NCBI RefSeq assembly: GCF_024763615.1
Contig: NC_077224.1
Location: forward strand, 38,264,712-38,328,711
Length of the DNA: 64,000 nucleotides
From: Phlebotomus papatasi
Lineage: Eukaryota; Arthropoda; Insecta; Diptera; Psychodidae
Direction of reading: 5' to 3'
Position 1 is the first letter of the stretch. Each line of letters begins with the position of its first letter. The notes beneath the pieces were generated by a model that saw only the letters and a list, made by a program, of their open reading frames with translations, was not told where the DNA came from and did no database searches. Below, piece after piece: positions 22,956 to 33,793 of this stretch. A program made the translations under genes and the position numbers.

Positions 22956-23338
22956 GGTTATTACTGAACTTTTTGGAGGGAAGCTCCGTCCGGACGCGGC
23001 AACACAATCTGTGGAGTCTTCAACCCTAAGATCAAAAAACTCACTCTTCTACCAGAGCTTTCGACACGCTCCGTGTCTTCCTCAGTGGTCGAGTGATGTC
23101 AAAGATCACTGGGTTTCGTTATTTGGGGGATGTTACAGATTTGGCGGGAGGGTTCCAGGGTGCTCACACAAAGATCTCGGAGACACAGCACCAGACACTC
23201 TTCAATCATCAGGAGACAACTCCTTTTGATCTTAGGGTTGAAGACTCCACAGATTGTGTTGCCGCGTCCGGACGGAGCTTCCCTCCAAAAATTTCCACTG
23301 AGGCTGAACGGCAATTTCCTCCACGGTTATTACTGAAC
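22956..23338 (-). mobile_element. 355-bp insertion with perfect 68-bp inverted arms, possibly Penelope-like
   Basis: A 14-bp direct repeat, GGTTATTACTGAAC, flanks the insertion (22956-22969, 23325-23338). Inside, arms at 22970-23037 and 23224-23291 are exact inverse complements. The 186-bp spacer holds a hammerhead-like fold on the minus strand. The segment is G+C-richer than its surroundings. Overlapping frames through it on both strands (23011-23394) owe their openness to the inverted duplication and are not genes. Inverted terminal repeats, a hammerhead motif and a medium-length target duplication together fit a short Penelope-like remnant; this is inference. Confidence 0.65.
23051..23090 (-). 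ncRNA. Hammerhead-like core motif within inverted-arm insertion
   Basis: On the minus strand: ACCA, CTGAGGA (23079-23085), A, GACAC-loop-GTGTC, GAAA (23059-23062), GCTC, TGGT. ACCA/TGGT can close the fold, and CACTC/GAGTG outside can extend it. It differs from the motif at 20679-20724 mainly by compensatory changes in the GACAC/GTGTC stem, which points to a conserved RNA structure. Confidence 0.45.
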
Positions 23339-25519
23339 GAGAGGACTCTGTCTGGTGATTTATGATTTACTTCTTCAAAAACCATCATTATCATTTTTCG
23401 GAAAATTTTCTACACGCATGACCTACACTTAATTCGCAGATCGATCTTTCATCAGATTATCAATAGTACCGTAGTTCTCTTAATATTTCCCGCCAATTCA
23501 AAGGGATTCTCTAAAAGAAAAGTGAAGAAAACGCGCTTCAAAGCTTTGGATGTTCGCCAGAACTCTTGTAAATCTGCTTTGCAAATTGTTTTTGTCTTTG
23601 TATCTTCAAAAGTAAATAGAATTGACTTCTGAAATTTTTATAGCATATTCTTAGATTGTTTTTCTATCGATATAAACTGTTAAAAAAGACCAGTTTTTAC
23701 TTTGTAATTTAGGCTTCCCCCTTAAGTCATTCGCATTTACAATATCGGTATATTACCACCGATTTATTTATGATTCATATCAAGCTTTTCCGCAATTCAA
23801 AAACCGTTCAACAAAATCCATACTTACACCAATTGATTAAGAAATAATATTTTCTAGAGCCCTTTTTATGTTTGACCTTCAAAACCCATTATTAAGATTA
23901 ATTTGAATTAATGTTTTTCATTTAAGAACTAATATTATGCTTTACATTTTGTATTTTGTACATTCTGAATACTTCTCTTAAAAGATCTTTACAAGAAAAT
24001 ATCAATTCCAATCATCAATCTACAAACTACTTTGTAGTACAAAACGTGTGTGTTCAATTCTGCTTCAGGAAAGGTTTTCTCGTGAAATATCTCTTTGCAA
24101 CACATCGTGAGATAAAGTATAACCATGGGTGGGCGTTAGATACAAGAAAAAGAACATCTAAATGCGATTGTTGGCGCGGCTACCTGTTTGTCTCTTCCTT
24201 CTATTTGTAGAGGCCTATAAAAGTGCGTCTTTAGGGGATGTTTCTGAGGGTGAGAGGATAATGTTGAATGAAGGAATCTGCCGAGTGTTGCGAATCACTG
24301 AGAAGCTTATTCTCCCATTTCTGATGGAGGGGGGCTTTCACCGGTAAGACAGGTAAAATTGGATTAGAGAAGAAATTACAGTTCTCATTTTCACTTCACT
24401 CTTCGTGTTTTCGTGGCTTCTTCACTCGCCGAAAGAGGGTTGGTTTTTTATTAATGTAATTGCCCAATAATTGCCTTTGGATTTCCCCAGTCTTTCTCAC
24501 TTTGTTCCCCCCATTCCTATTCTCAATTTGACTTCTATGTCGGAATATAAATTTCCATTTTCCACCTTCTGCTTTGGACCCAAAAACACTCCAATTGATT
24601 TATTTGTAGGAGAGTTTGGTGTTAAAAAAAAATGGTCAGGAGAGGAGTGAAGAAAATTAGATGAGAAAATTCACTGTTCTAGAAATTTAGCACTTGTCTG
24701 TGTTTATCAGGGTCCAAATGGGTTTTTCTTCCACTCCTCATTAGCACACAATTTCTCATTTGTTTCTTCGAGTTTTTCTTATTATAGATATTATCCAGGT
24801 ATTATTTTTCGAGTAGTCATTTCTAATATTACTTATCAGATTATTTGTTAAAAGAAATATTGCTTAAATTATTCAGTAACAACACCTTGAAAAATATAAA
24901 ACTCCACAATTGGTAAGCAAAATGATTTGAATTAATTTTTCAACTGTCTCACTTCATACAATTTCCTTGCTCATTCTATTGGTTTTTAATGTAATTGAAT
25001 TTAAAGGAAAAATAATGTGTATCTCAGGTTTCTACTACCTCTCAGAAGAGTTATCTTTTATGGAATTTCATGTTTTTAGCATAACTTTTCTTATCATTGA
25101 GTAGGGTAGAGAGCTTGCAAACATGACTTATGGTCACATTTTCCAACATCTTTAAGATTTCTACTTCAACAGTTGTAAAATTTTGACCAGGCCTACGAAA
25201 CAGACCCTTTTGATTTATTGAAGGTATTTTTAAGGACATTTTCCAGACTCCCTAACTATGGCAAATTTCAAACAGAATTAGGCCTCAAGCATATTTGAAG
25301 TAATGTTTAGGATTTTTGTTTAGAATGTCGCAGTTTTGTTTCTTAATGATGCTCCCACAATAATTAAAATTATTGAAATTTTATCCATTGAAAATTAACT
25401 TCTTAGTGTTTCAAACTGAAATCATATAATTATATGTTTCTGTGAAATAAAATTTTAATTTCTCAATTTTTATTTAAAAAAAAATAATCCACAGAATTTA
25501 AAAAAAAAAGCCGCTCCAA
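23339..25519. other. Unassigned sequence
   Basis: No repeat partner was found in the window. Short frames at 23956-24347 are not recognised. Confidence 0.4.
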
Positions 25520-25574
25520 TAGCTTAAATTCTATCGTGAATCGTATAACCCACAAACAAGTTCTTAAATTTTTG

Positions 25575-25800
25575 TACATTTTTCACAAACATTGTTCGTA
25601 AAATGATCATTTGACGAACATTTTTTGTACTTTTACAAACATTTTTTCGTAAATGTTCGTAAACACACAAAAAAAATCGTAAAATTTTGTCATTTGTTCG
25701 TATTTGTTCGTAAATTTTTGCCAGACAAACAAAAATGTACAAACAAATACGAACAAATGGCAAAATTTTACAAACATTTTTATTGCACTGCTTTCCAATT
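25575..25800. repeat. TTCGTAAA-rich palindrome
   Basis: The phrase TTCGTAAA and its inverse recur at least six times. Arms at 25681-25720 and 25730-25769 are near-exact inverse complements (about 37 of 40). The mirrored frames on both strands are a by-product of the palindrome, not genes. Confidence 0.7.
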
Positions 25801-25879
25801 TTCTTTTTATTGCTTTTTTTCACTGACCTGGAACTTAAACGGAGAGAGATATCTACTACCAGTCTTCGGTATCGTCTAA

Positions 25880-26108
25880 TCCCAGCGAGCACCAAATGCT
25901 AACCGATTGCAATTCAGCTGAAAACATATGTATTTTCAGCTGAATTCTGCTAACCTTGAAACAAAATTGGCGATTCAGTGCCATTTCCATATATTTGGTT
26001 AGCACTTGTTGTTCGACAACTGCTGATAAGTCAGCAAATTTTTGCTAGTCGATTCAGCAAAAATATGCTGAAAACGCTACTTTTTTCAGCTAAGTGTGCT
26101 CGCTGGGA
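25880..26108. mobile_element. P element (MITE, 229 bp)
   Basis: Ends TCCCAGCGAGCAC and, inverted, GTGCTCGCTGGGA. The interior contains the near-perfect palindrome AATTCAGCTGAAAA…TTTTCAGCTGAATT (25911-25946) and further TTTTCAGCTAA/GCTAACC boxes. It interrupts an AJ-like repeat (GGTCTTCGGT-type segment at 25858-25878). Confidence 0.75.
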
Positions 26109-26119
26109 TAGAACATTTT

Positions 26120-26800
26120 CAAGATTAAATTTTCAAAAAACAGACTTTAACCGCTCTAGAGGACTCTTTTTTCAACTAATTTTTGATTTTTTACGGTCTT
26201 CGGTGACATCCCTCCTCCATTAGATCGAAATTTAAGTACTAAGACTGCCATTTTGTACATTATTCAGTTTTCAATTTTTTATTCTGTTTACAATTATTAT
26301 TAATTGTATCGAGATATTGTATTACAAGGTAATAATTTTCACAATGTCCATTCGTATTAGAAGAATTCGATAAGTTCGATTCGATAAGGAGCGCTATCCT
26401 TGTAAATTTTGAAATGATTTTCTGCTAATTTGTGAACCAGTTTAAATCGATAGTTAACCAGCCAAGGACATCAAAAATATGCAAAAAAAATATAATATAA
26501 TTCATAGACTGCTCTATCTCGTGAATTTGAGAACTTCGCAAAGTTGGGCCGCTTTGCCATCTTTTTTACTGATCTTTTATACCAAAAACGTGCTCAATAT
26601 ACTGGAACCTTTACAGAAAATTTCAAAAAAAAAACATCCTCAAATATTAGAGTCCCCATTAGGAATGATCGGTCTTATCATTTAAATCCAATTCATATTT
26701 TTCAGCGATTCCAAGACCTTTAACATATGAATATAAACTTGTTCCAATGGGTTGAGCAATACCTTCTCTAGAGCCTTTTAAACAATATATTTTGTAAAGC
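26120..26800. repeat. AJ-related dispersed repeat fragments
   Basis: CGGTCTTCGGTGACATCCCT (26195-26214) and GGGCCGCTTTGCCATC (26549-26564) recur within AJ copies at 31780, 32529, 37900 and 52380. The fragments are diverged and non-coding. Confidence 0.45.
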
Positions 26801-28504
26801 TGTTATTGGAAAAAATTAAAAATTATGGGAATTTGCAAAATTTACTTACATACTAAATATTAAATTAACGATATCGATGAATTATCTTGTAAAACATTTC
26901 AAGACTAAAACTAAAGCAATTAATTATAATTTTTGGAAAATAAGCTTGAACTATTAAAAATTTGAGAAAAAAAATTATTGACCAAAAATAGTACCTACAC
27001 TTTTACATTTAAATTCAACGAACCATACATTATAACTCCCTTTAGCGATAAAAATAGTAGTTCGCTTCATAAACTATTTTTAATCAAAAGTTCATCAACT
27101 ATAGCATTTGATATTGTTCCAGTTCAGTTTTTCAGAAGGAAATGACTACAAAAAAAAGTCCATGCCCATTTTATTTGTACAAGACGTATTCTCAATATCT
27201 CTTCAGAGACCATTTCAAAAGAGAAACAATTTAGAAAAGCAAACGACTCTCTCTGCCCAATTATCACTGATTCTTCCGCAAAAAAAAGCTCTCAATTGAA
27301 TTTTAATACCCATTGCTATTCTTTTTCTTTTATTTTTCTGTTGGGAAATGGAGGAAGTGAGAAGAAGTCACTTTCCATTCGAGTGAACAGTTGCATCAAA
27401 TTGTGGGTGAGTTCTTTTTTTTTTGTGCAAAGTCCTTCGAGTGGAATAGGTTGGAAATAAATACAAGGAAAGTCTCTCTGTTTCCGAAAGTTACGGTTTT
27501 GGAGGTTTGAGGTGTGCTTCTTCATCTTGTTCTGTGCCTCTGGCATATGAATTTTCCACCCTCTTTTGCTGAGGGTATTGTGTTCAATTCAATTGCCACA
27601 CAAACATTTCCAGTCTCATGGAATGGTGTTTTTTGGAGAGGTTGGCTTACCACCCACATTAGCGCATGCCTCCACCCACAAATTCCCACACCAAAAACTG
27701 AGAAAATTTTGCATGAGGAAAATACTCTTTCGCAAAAGGAACTATAAATTGAATTTTACCTTCCACTTGATGAACTTATTTTCAGGACTGCACGCGCATC
27801 TTCGCAGGAACTGGAGAGCGAGTACTCTTTTGGGAGGAAGAAGAAGGCTGAAATTTAATATCTCTATTTTTATTTTTCCTCCAGCATCTTATGCAAGTCT
27901 CTAGGGCTGTTTTTTTGCCCTCCGTCTTCCACTTTAGAAGAAATGATAACGAATAAAATATACAAATTTGAGAGAATAGCAAAAATGAAAGAAAATTCGC
28001 AGAGTGCTCGAATTGGATTATGGTTTATCTAATTATAAAATGACAAATCCATTATATAATATTCTGTTGCAGAATGATAAGAAGAGCCATTTGAAGTTAG
28101 TAAATTCCTAGTATATACTGAGATCTTTACGAATGGCCACATTTCTCACTCAATCTCGAAAAGCAATTCCCGTAACCAACCGGAGGTGCCTCATTTCATC
28201 TGTATCTGCGATCTTTCTCTTTCATTCATTATCTGTCATGGCCATAGATGATAATAGAAATTAATACCGTTTTGAAAACCAATCATTTTAGCCGAACGAT
28301 TAAGCTCGGCCTTACTCACCACGCTTCTACTAAGCTGCCTGATTAATGCATAAGCCTGACCGATCCACGATGAGAGTTGTGCGTCCATCCTACCATTAGT
28401 CGTGAATAAGACCCCAAGCCAAATAACCTTGAACCAAGCCTTACAAAACATAAGGCAACTAGGTATACTAGGTACTTCAAAAAATATGTGAAAAGGATAT
28501 TCGT
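26801..28504. other. Unassigned, apparently unique sequence
   Basis: Frames at 27316-27982 lie on both strands over one another and are not recognised. No TIRs were found. There is a pyrimidine-rich patch at 27310-27345. Confidence 0.4.
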
Positions 28505-28829
28505 CAATTTAGTCATTATCAGGGGTCAAAAAACGGAGTGGTAAAATTTCCCAGGCTTTGCGAAACACTCGTAACTTAGAAGTTATACCTCAAAAATACT
28601 TTCACATTATTTATCGTTTACCGGTTCTAAACCAATTTGAACCGACACAAAAATCACTCAAAAGATTCTCCAAAATGAGATTGAGAGCAATAAAATTAAC
28701 TTTCGGACAAAAATTGCTTATTTGTTCAAAATCGAGTGGAACCGGTTGAGACTTCAGGAATTCCAAGACCTTTCTAACGAGCCCACACATGAACCTCTTC
28801 GGTTGAGAAATACGATCCCTAAAGCCTTT
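28505..28829 (+). repeat. AJ-related dispersed repeat fragment
   Basis: ACCGGTTCTAAACCAATTTG and GGAATTCCAAGACCTTT share phrasing with 26700-26720 and (inverted) 31820-31860. Boundaries are uncertain. It directly abuts element G. Confidence 0.4.
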
Positions 28830-28838
28830 TTAACCTTT

Positions 28839-29603
28839 AGGGCAGAATCACATTGACAGTAAAATGCTCCCCATCACCGTGAAAGCCTCAGCGTATTTCG
28901 TTGATTTACGCAGTTTCACTGCAATTCTTACGTAAATTCCCAACCAGCGTAGAGTGCCCGTTTTCTAATCCGGATCGCAGTAATCCGGACGAGTTATCGA
29001 CGGTTACATTTAAAATAATTTTGAGGTCATGTATGCATGTGTGTTCAGCAATGAAAATTAATTATCCTGTGATGTTTTTGTTTAATAAATGTAGTATAAT
29101 AGCATAGAATTCTCTAATTATGTATTTTTAAGCTTCTTTAAAACTTTTATTCTAATTCTAGAAAAAAAACTTGTATTATATTTTCGAGATGTTGAACAAA
29201 TTCAAAAAAAAACCATCCGGATTACGAAGTGGACATCTGTCATATTGTCTCCCAATCATCCGGATAACGAAGCAAACACTGTATTACCTTATCTCATACT
29301 CGGTGGCACTAGTTGGAAATGATATAAGAAAATTGAAAAAATAAAACGAAAATACGATAAACGGTCAAAAAAAACTGTAGGATGTTTATGCTACAGTTTT
29401 TCGTAGAGTTCCTTTGCTCACCGTTTATCGCATTTTCGTTTTATTTCTTAAATTTTCTTATATCAGTGCCACCGAGTATGAGATAAGGTAATACGGTAAT
29501 TGAGAATTTGCATAAGAATTGCAATGAAAATACGTAAATTAACGAAATACGGTGAGGCTTTCACGGTGACGGTGAGTATTTTACTGTCAATGTGATTCTG
29601 CTC
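28839..29603. mobile_element. G foldback element, interrupted by H
   Basis: The left end AGGGCAGAATCACATTGACA is mirrored at the right end (TGTCAATGTGATTCTGCTC). Arms continue for roughly 190 bp each through CACCGTGAAAGCCTCA, TTATCTCATACTCGGTGGCA and AAACGAAAATACGATAAACG, around a short centre near 29370. TTAACCTT occurs on both sides (28830-28837, 29604-29611), consistent with an 8- to 9-bp target duplication. No coding. A hAT- or Mutator-type mobiliser is possible. Confidence 0.8.
28952..29281. mobile_element. H element (pogo-like MITE, 330 bp) inside G
   Basis: Right end, inverted, CAGTGTTTGCTTCGTTATCC; left GAGTGCCCGTTTTCTAATCC; both continue GGAT. TA flanks at 28950-28951 and 29282-29283. 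G's uninterrupted right arm reads GGTAATACGG, the inverse of the empty site CCGTATTACC, which gives a single TA before insertion. Confidence 0.85.
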
Positions 29604-29947
29604 TTAACCTTAAAAGTCGACTTATAGGGTTTTCCTCTGAAGATTTCAGACCTCTATCTGTAACCGTTTAGCCTCTCTAGGCACGATACCACAGACACAC
29701 AGCGCGACGTAAGGAATCTCGAAATTTCAGATTTCCAAAATATTATGTCTTAGGGGGTAAGCAGTCGAAATATATAATATAACTAAAAACCAAGGAATCA
29801 ATGCTCTTTCTATAGAGTTCGAGCAGTATAATTACAAAATTGGGAAGAATGTCCTTTAAACAAATTTTTAACAAGACCCAGTTAGACAGATTACAAATGT
29901 TTTCTTGCAGGGTTTCTTCCACATTTTGTAGAACAGTTCAATATATA
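29604..29947. other. Unassigned sequence
   Basis: Nothing recognised. A short G+C-richer patch (CACAGCGCGACGTAAGG) lies near 29698-29715. Confidence 0.4.
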
Positions 29948-30160
29948 GGGGAGACCGGGGTAGACTAGCCACCAAATGAAATTTTTCATTGCGTATTATT
30001 TGTACAAAAATGTTTGTATGAGGCTTATAAATATTTCAATGAATAGGAAGGGAAGTATATATTTAGAATAAAGAGTAGTTTCGTCAATACTCCTTCGCAG
30101 GCAAACTATAATATACGACTATCTAATACTATACGTGGCTAATTTTGCCCCGGTTTCCCC
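29948..30160. mobile_element. E element, short copy (213 bp)
   Basis: Ends GGGGAGACCGGGGTAGACTA and, inverted, GGGGAAACCGGGGCAAAATT, flanked by TA (29946-29947, 30161-30162). Inner TAGCCA/TGGCTA boxes match the long copy at 35696-36624. An internally deleted derivative. Confidence 0.85.
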
Positions 30161-30162
30161 TA

Positions 30163-31498
30163 ATGTGGAGTCATAATTTATACACGTTATACACTTATAG
30201 ACTACTTGCAGAAATCTTAAATTTTTATCTAAAACATATTTCGAAAAATTATAAAAATTTCGTTTTATGATGAGATATCGTGATTTTTCGAAATCTGTTG
30301 TAGGAAAACATTGAAGATTTTCTAAAAAATCACTTGAGTGTATAACGTCCATAAGTCATGACCCTACCCTAATTTTGAAATACCTAAAAAAGAAGGAATG
30401 ATTCAAGGTTTTTTTTTTGGAAAAATTAGTTTATATTTCACATTTCAGGATTAATTTAAGCCAATAACAATATATTGTTCTCACTGAACTATTCGAGCAA
30501 TAATAAATGATAATGGGAAGGTGTTTTTTCCCGAAAAATTTCATCAGAAGATTGTGACAACAGCAATTGTGAGATTTTATTCAAGTGGAAGACACATGAT
30601 TATTTTTCTGTTTGATAAACTCACTCCCAGAATTTTATCTTTTTCCGTGCATATGGATGGTGCAACACTGAACATAGTCTCGCCACCCACAAACGATTTT
30701 CCACCCAGGTTAAGAGCTTTTTCTCCTCATCTTATCAAAAGAAAACACTAGTGATATCTTCTGATTGCAAAATGTGAATATGAAAAAATAATGAACTTAA
30801 TAATATTCCATTTGCGGTCTAGTGGAATAAAAACTACCACTACACTGCCTATAAATTAAACGTCACTCCTAAGTGAATGACAAGGGTGTAGTAAATTTCC
30901 GCAGAAGACTAAATTCACGTGGTTTTCAGTGACTTTTTGGTGAGCGTGATGGTATAAATTACTCAATGTCGGTCGATTGATTTGCAGATTAGTCCACATA
31001 TTTGAGAGGCACTTGAGGTTCTTCAGCACGCGTGTTTCTCATCCATTTTACCATTTAGACTCAATTTTAAATTTCCTCTCGCTCTTTTTCGCAGACAGCT
31101 TTTGGGTAATTTATATGCAATTTACTTGCTTATACCATGGCATTTGGGGAAGGCAGTGAGAACATTTGAAGAGGCGAAAATTGAACACAAAACTGCGGCT
31201 TTTAATTGTTGAAATATCTAATAAATTTAAGGAAGATTTGGTTTACTTCTTTTCCAGACTTCTCCAACTGGTGAGTCAATTAATGTATTCTTTTTCAAAA
31301 GTCCCTGTTTTAAAGATAAGCTTTGTCATTAGGTTTGTTAAAAATCAAAAGGGATTTGAACTCGGGACATTTGCATCATACAGTGAGTACATTATACAAA
31401 TTGAGCTATTTTGTCAACTTGTGTGTTATTCATCATAATTTTTTTAATGAAAATAAATAGAAAAGATCATTAGATTAGCGACGTTATTAAATGGCAAA
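30163..31498. other. Unassigned sequence
   Basis: Short frames (30119-30352 minus; 30521-31438 plus) show no recognised motif. No repeat partner was found. Confidence 0.4.
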
Positions 31499-31552
31499 TA
31501 GGGGAAGGTGCGCTACCTTCGAACATCTCAAGCATTGGACAACTCGTTTTTG

Positions 31553-32547
31553 ACTGCTCGAACTCTACAGATTTATTATCCCTCGATTTTTTCACCCCCC
31601 AAAATTTCCTCCTTCCACCTCCTTGAAAAACAAACTCGAAGATTTGTTGAGATAAGTCAAATGTTCGAATTTCAGACGATTTCTAAATAATGACGTCACG
31701 CTGTTTGTCCGAATGTCCGTCTGCCGTCCGGCTGTCGCCAGTTCTTGAGGTCAAACAGCAAAAGATAACGACTTCAGATCTTCGGGGAACCCCCGCATAA
31801 GCCGACCCTGTGGGAATCGGTTTAAATCGGTTAAGAACCGGTAAGCGGTAAAAGATGCGAAAGTAGTGTAACGTGTGGTATTTCGGAACACTTTTTAGCA
31901 CTTTTAAGTTTCAAATAGCTTAACGACTTCTCAAATTATTTTTTTCTTTGTTGATACAAATATTTATGTCTCTTATGCTATCCAGAATAAGATTCTTATT
32001 GAAAAATGTTGAAAAATGTATAATTTTTTATACAAAATAGCAAGAAATGTAAAAAAGTAAGAGTGGTAGATTTCGGGACAGTCAAAAGTCGTTATTATGC
32101 AAATAAATTTCACCGAGCCCGATTATTTACCTTTAAGTAGAAGTTCTAAACTTCACTCTTTTATAAAAAAAATTGTTTCAATTTCACTTGTACAGTAACT
32201 TAAATCGAAAAAAACTAAGCACTGTTTGTGTTGACATCTGCAAAATTGACCACACTGAAGGTCTTGTACAAAGTGAAATGTGACACTCACAATTAACGCG
32301 TATTTCACGCTTTAAATTAAATAAAATTTCAGAAGTTTTATATTTATCTGATATGTAAAGAGCTTAATATTTCATATAGAACTTAAAAATAATTGGAAAA
32401 CAAATATGTATAGGATTTTTGATGTGTCCCAAAATACCCATGTTATGTCTCGAAAAGCACCTTGTCCAGAAATACCACACGTTACCCTGTAGAATAAAAG
32501 TCCTGAGTTCGAGCACTTCCCAAAGTCTGGGCCGCTTTGCCATCCTT
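31553..32547 (+). repeat. AJ repeat inside B, interrupted by C
   Basis: Begins CTGCTCGAACTCTACAG and ends AGTTCGAGCA. Includes GATAACGACTTCAGATCTTC plus GGGGAACCC (31766-31795), shared with 37883-37918 and 52357-52393, and GGGCCGCTTTGCCATCC at 32529-32545. Non-coding. Confidence 0.6.
31866..32489. mobile_element. C element (MITE, 624 bp) inside AJ
   Basis: Left GTGTAACGTGTGGTATTTC and right, inverted, CAGGGTAACGTGTGGTATTT, with TA on both sides (31864-31865, 32490-32491). No coding. Confidence 0.75.
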
Positions 32548-32747
32548 TTTTCCATGCTCTTTCCGGGAAATTTGAGACATTGCACTAGCTATTAAAATAT
32601 AAAATTATAAATAGTTAAAAACATATTTTAAAAAATGAGTTGTTAGAAACTTCTGTCGTCCGAAGGTAGTGCACTTCCCCCTATACTTAGCAAATAGTTC
32701 TTTTTAAAAACTCCAAGAGGCGAGATAAAATAGCGCAACAAATACTA

Positions 32748-33791
32748 GGGGAGAGTAGGGCAAAGTCACAAAACGGATATTTTATTTTTTACAAGCTACT
32801 CGAGCGCTTCAAAAATTTCTTATTAGAGCAGTTTTATAGGAAATTTACCGCTCTACAACTTTGTGAAAGTAATATTCCTCTATTTTGTAAGGAAATACGT
32901 TTATCGAGCCGATTTCTAAAAGGTAATTTTGTGACCATTCTCAAAAATACTGGGGCAAATAGTACCAGACATGGGGTATTATCATATTTTGATTCGCTTC
33001 ATTACGGGCATCCGTAAATTTGAAAAAATACCTAGAGCAGAGGTGTGCAAAAACCGTTGAAACCGAATTAACGTCAAAATAAGTTTGTTATAGTAGCGTT
33101 TTGACCATTGACGTACATGTTTCATTTGACGTTTATTCGGTTTCAACGGTTCTTGCACGCCTCTGACCTAGAGGACATATTTTCATAGAAAATTTATTTA
33201 TCTACACCTTTGTAAAACACCGTTTTCTCTGCGAGAAAAATGAGAAAACGAGAAAAGCGCTTTTCAAGCTATTTTAGAAAAAAATAACAAAGAAAAAAAG
33301 ACTGCAAATCGTTTGACCAATGCAAACAACAAGCGGCGAGATATGGTAATGACGTTTCTCTTCGCCGTGAGACATCAGAAATTGCTTCGCTTTTTTGTTA
33401 CTTTTTGCTCTATACCTTTTGTTACTTTTTACCCCAAGTGACCATTTTTCATAAAAGAATTTCTGGAGAAAAGAACCTTTGTGAAATTCTAAAATAAATA
33501 GCGGATCGGATTTAAAGAATCCAAATTATTTAGAAAACATTTACCAGTGCATCAATTTTGGAAAATAAGTAGGTAATAATTGTTATCTTCTGCAAGCAAA
33601 ATATTTCAAAAATAGGGCTAAAAATTTCGATATTTTTTATTTTCTAAATTTCTTGTTCGAATTCTAAGAAACTTACGACATTGAAGAAGGTCTATAGAGA
33701 CTATCTATAAAAAAAATTGAGCCGCTCTTTTTTACCTTGGGATATTGAATTTTGAATTTTTCCATTTGTGACTTTTTGCTCCAGTCTCCCC
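32748..33791 (+). mobile_element. D element, copy 1, with F inserted
   Basis: Left GGGGAGAGTAGGGCAAAGTC and right, inverted, GGGGAGACTGGAGCAAAAAG, both continuing TCACAAA. TA flanks (32746-32747, 33792-33793). It is collinear with 38419-39323; after removing F and its duplicated target the lengths agree (about 908 vs 905 bp). Internal palindromic GCGAGAAAA…GAGAAAACGAGAAAAGCGC. No transposase. Confidence 0.85.
33038..33165. mobile_element. F element (128-bp hAT-type MITE) inside D
   Basis: Ends CAGAGGTGTGCAAAAACCGT and, inverted, CAGAGGCGTGCAAGAACCGT, with symmetry continuing TGAAACCGAAT. The 8-bp duplication ACCTAGAG flanks it (33030-33037, 33166-33173). The second D copy has a single ACCTAGAG at the same place (38700-38707). 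CAG…CTG ends with an 8-bp duplication are the established hAT signature. Confidence 0.92.
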
Positions 33792-33793
33792 TA

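Larger units (their letters stand above)
31501..32681. mobile_element. B element, copy 1, with nested AJ and C
   Basis: Left GGGGAAGGTGCGCTACCTTC and right, inverted, GGGGGAAGTGCACTACCTTC; the outer ends include the CTTCGGACGACAG-type inner arm and an ACAACTC box. TA flanks (31499-31500, 32682-32683). The compact copy at 55067-55289 shows the uninterrupted layout, including AGCTATTAAAAT before the right arm. Confidence 0.8.

Noticed and set aside
23011..23394. Overlapping 60- to 90-codon ORFs on both strands
   Set aside because: All run through the perfect inverted arms; openness in one arm is copied to the other strand by the palindrome.
25524..25895. 123-codon minus and 84-codon plus ORFs
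   Set aside because: Both arise from the TTCGTAAA palindrome and repeat a Phe-Val-Lys-Tyr-Glu-Gln pattern on both strands.
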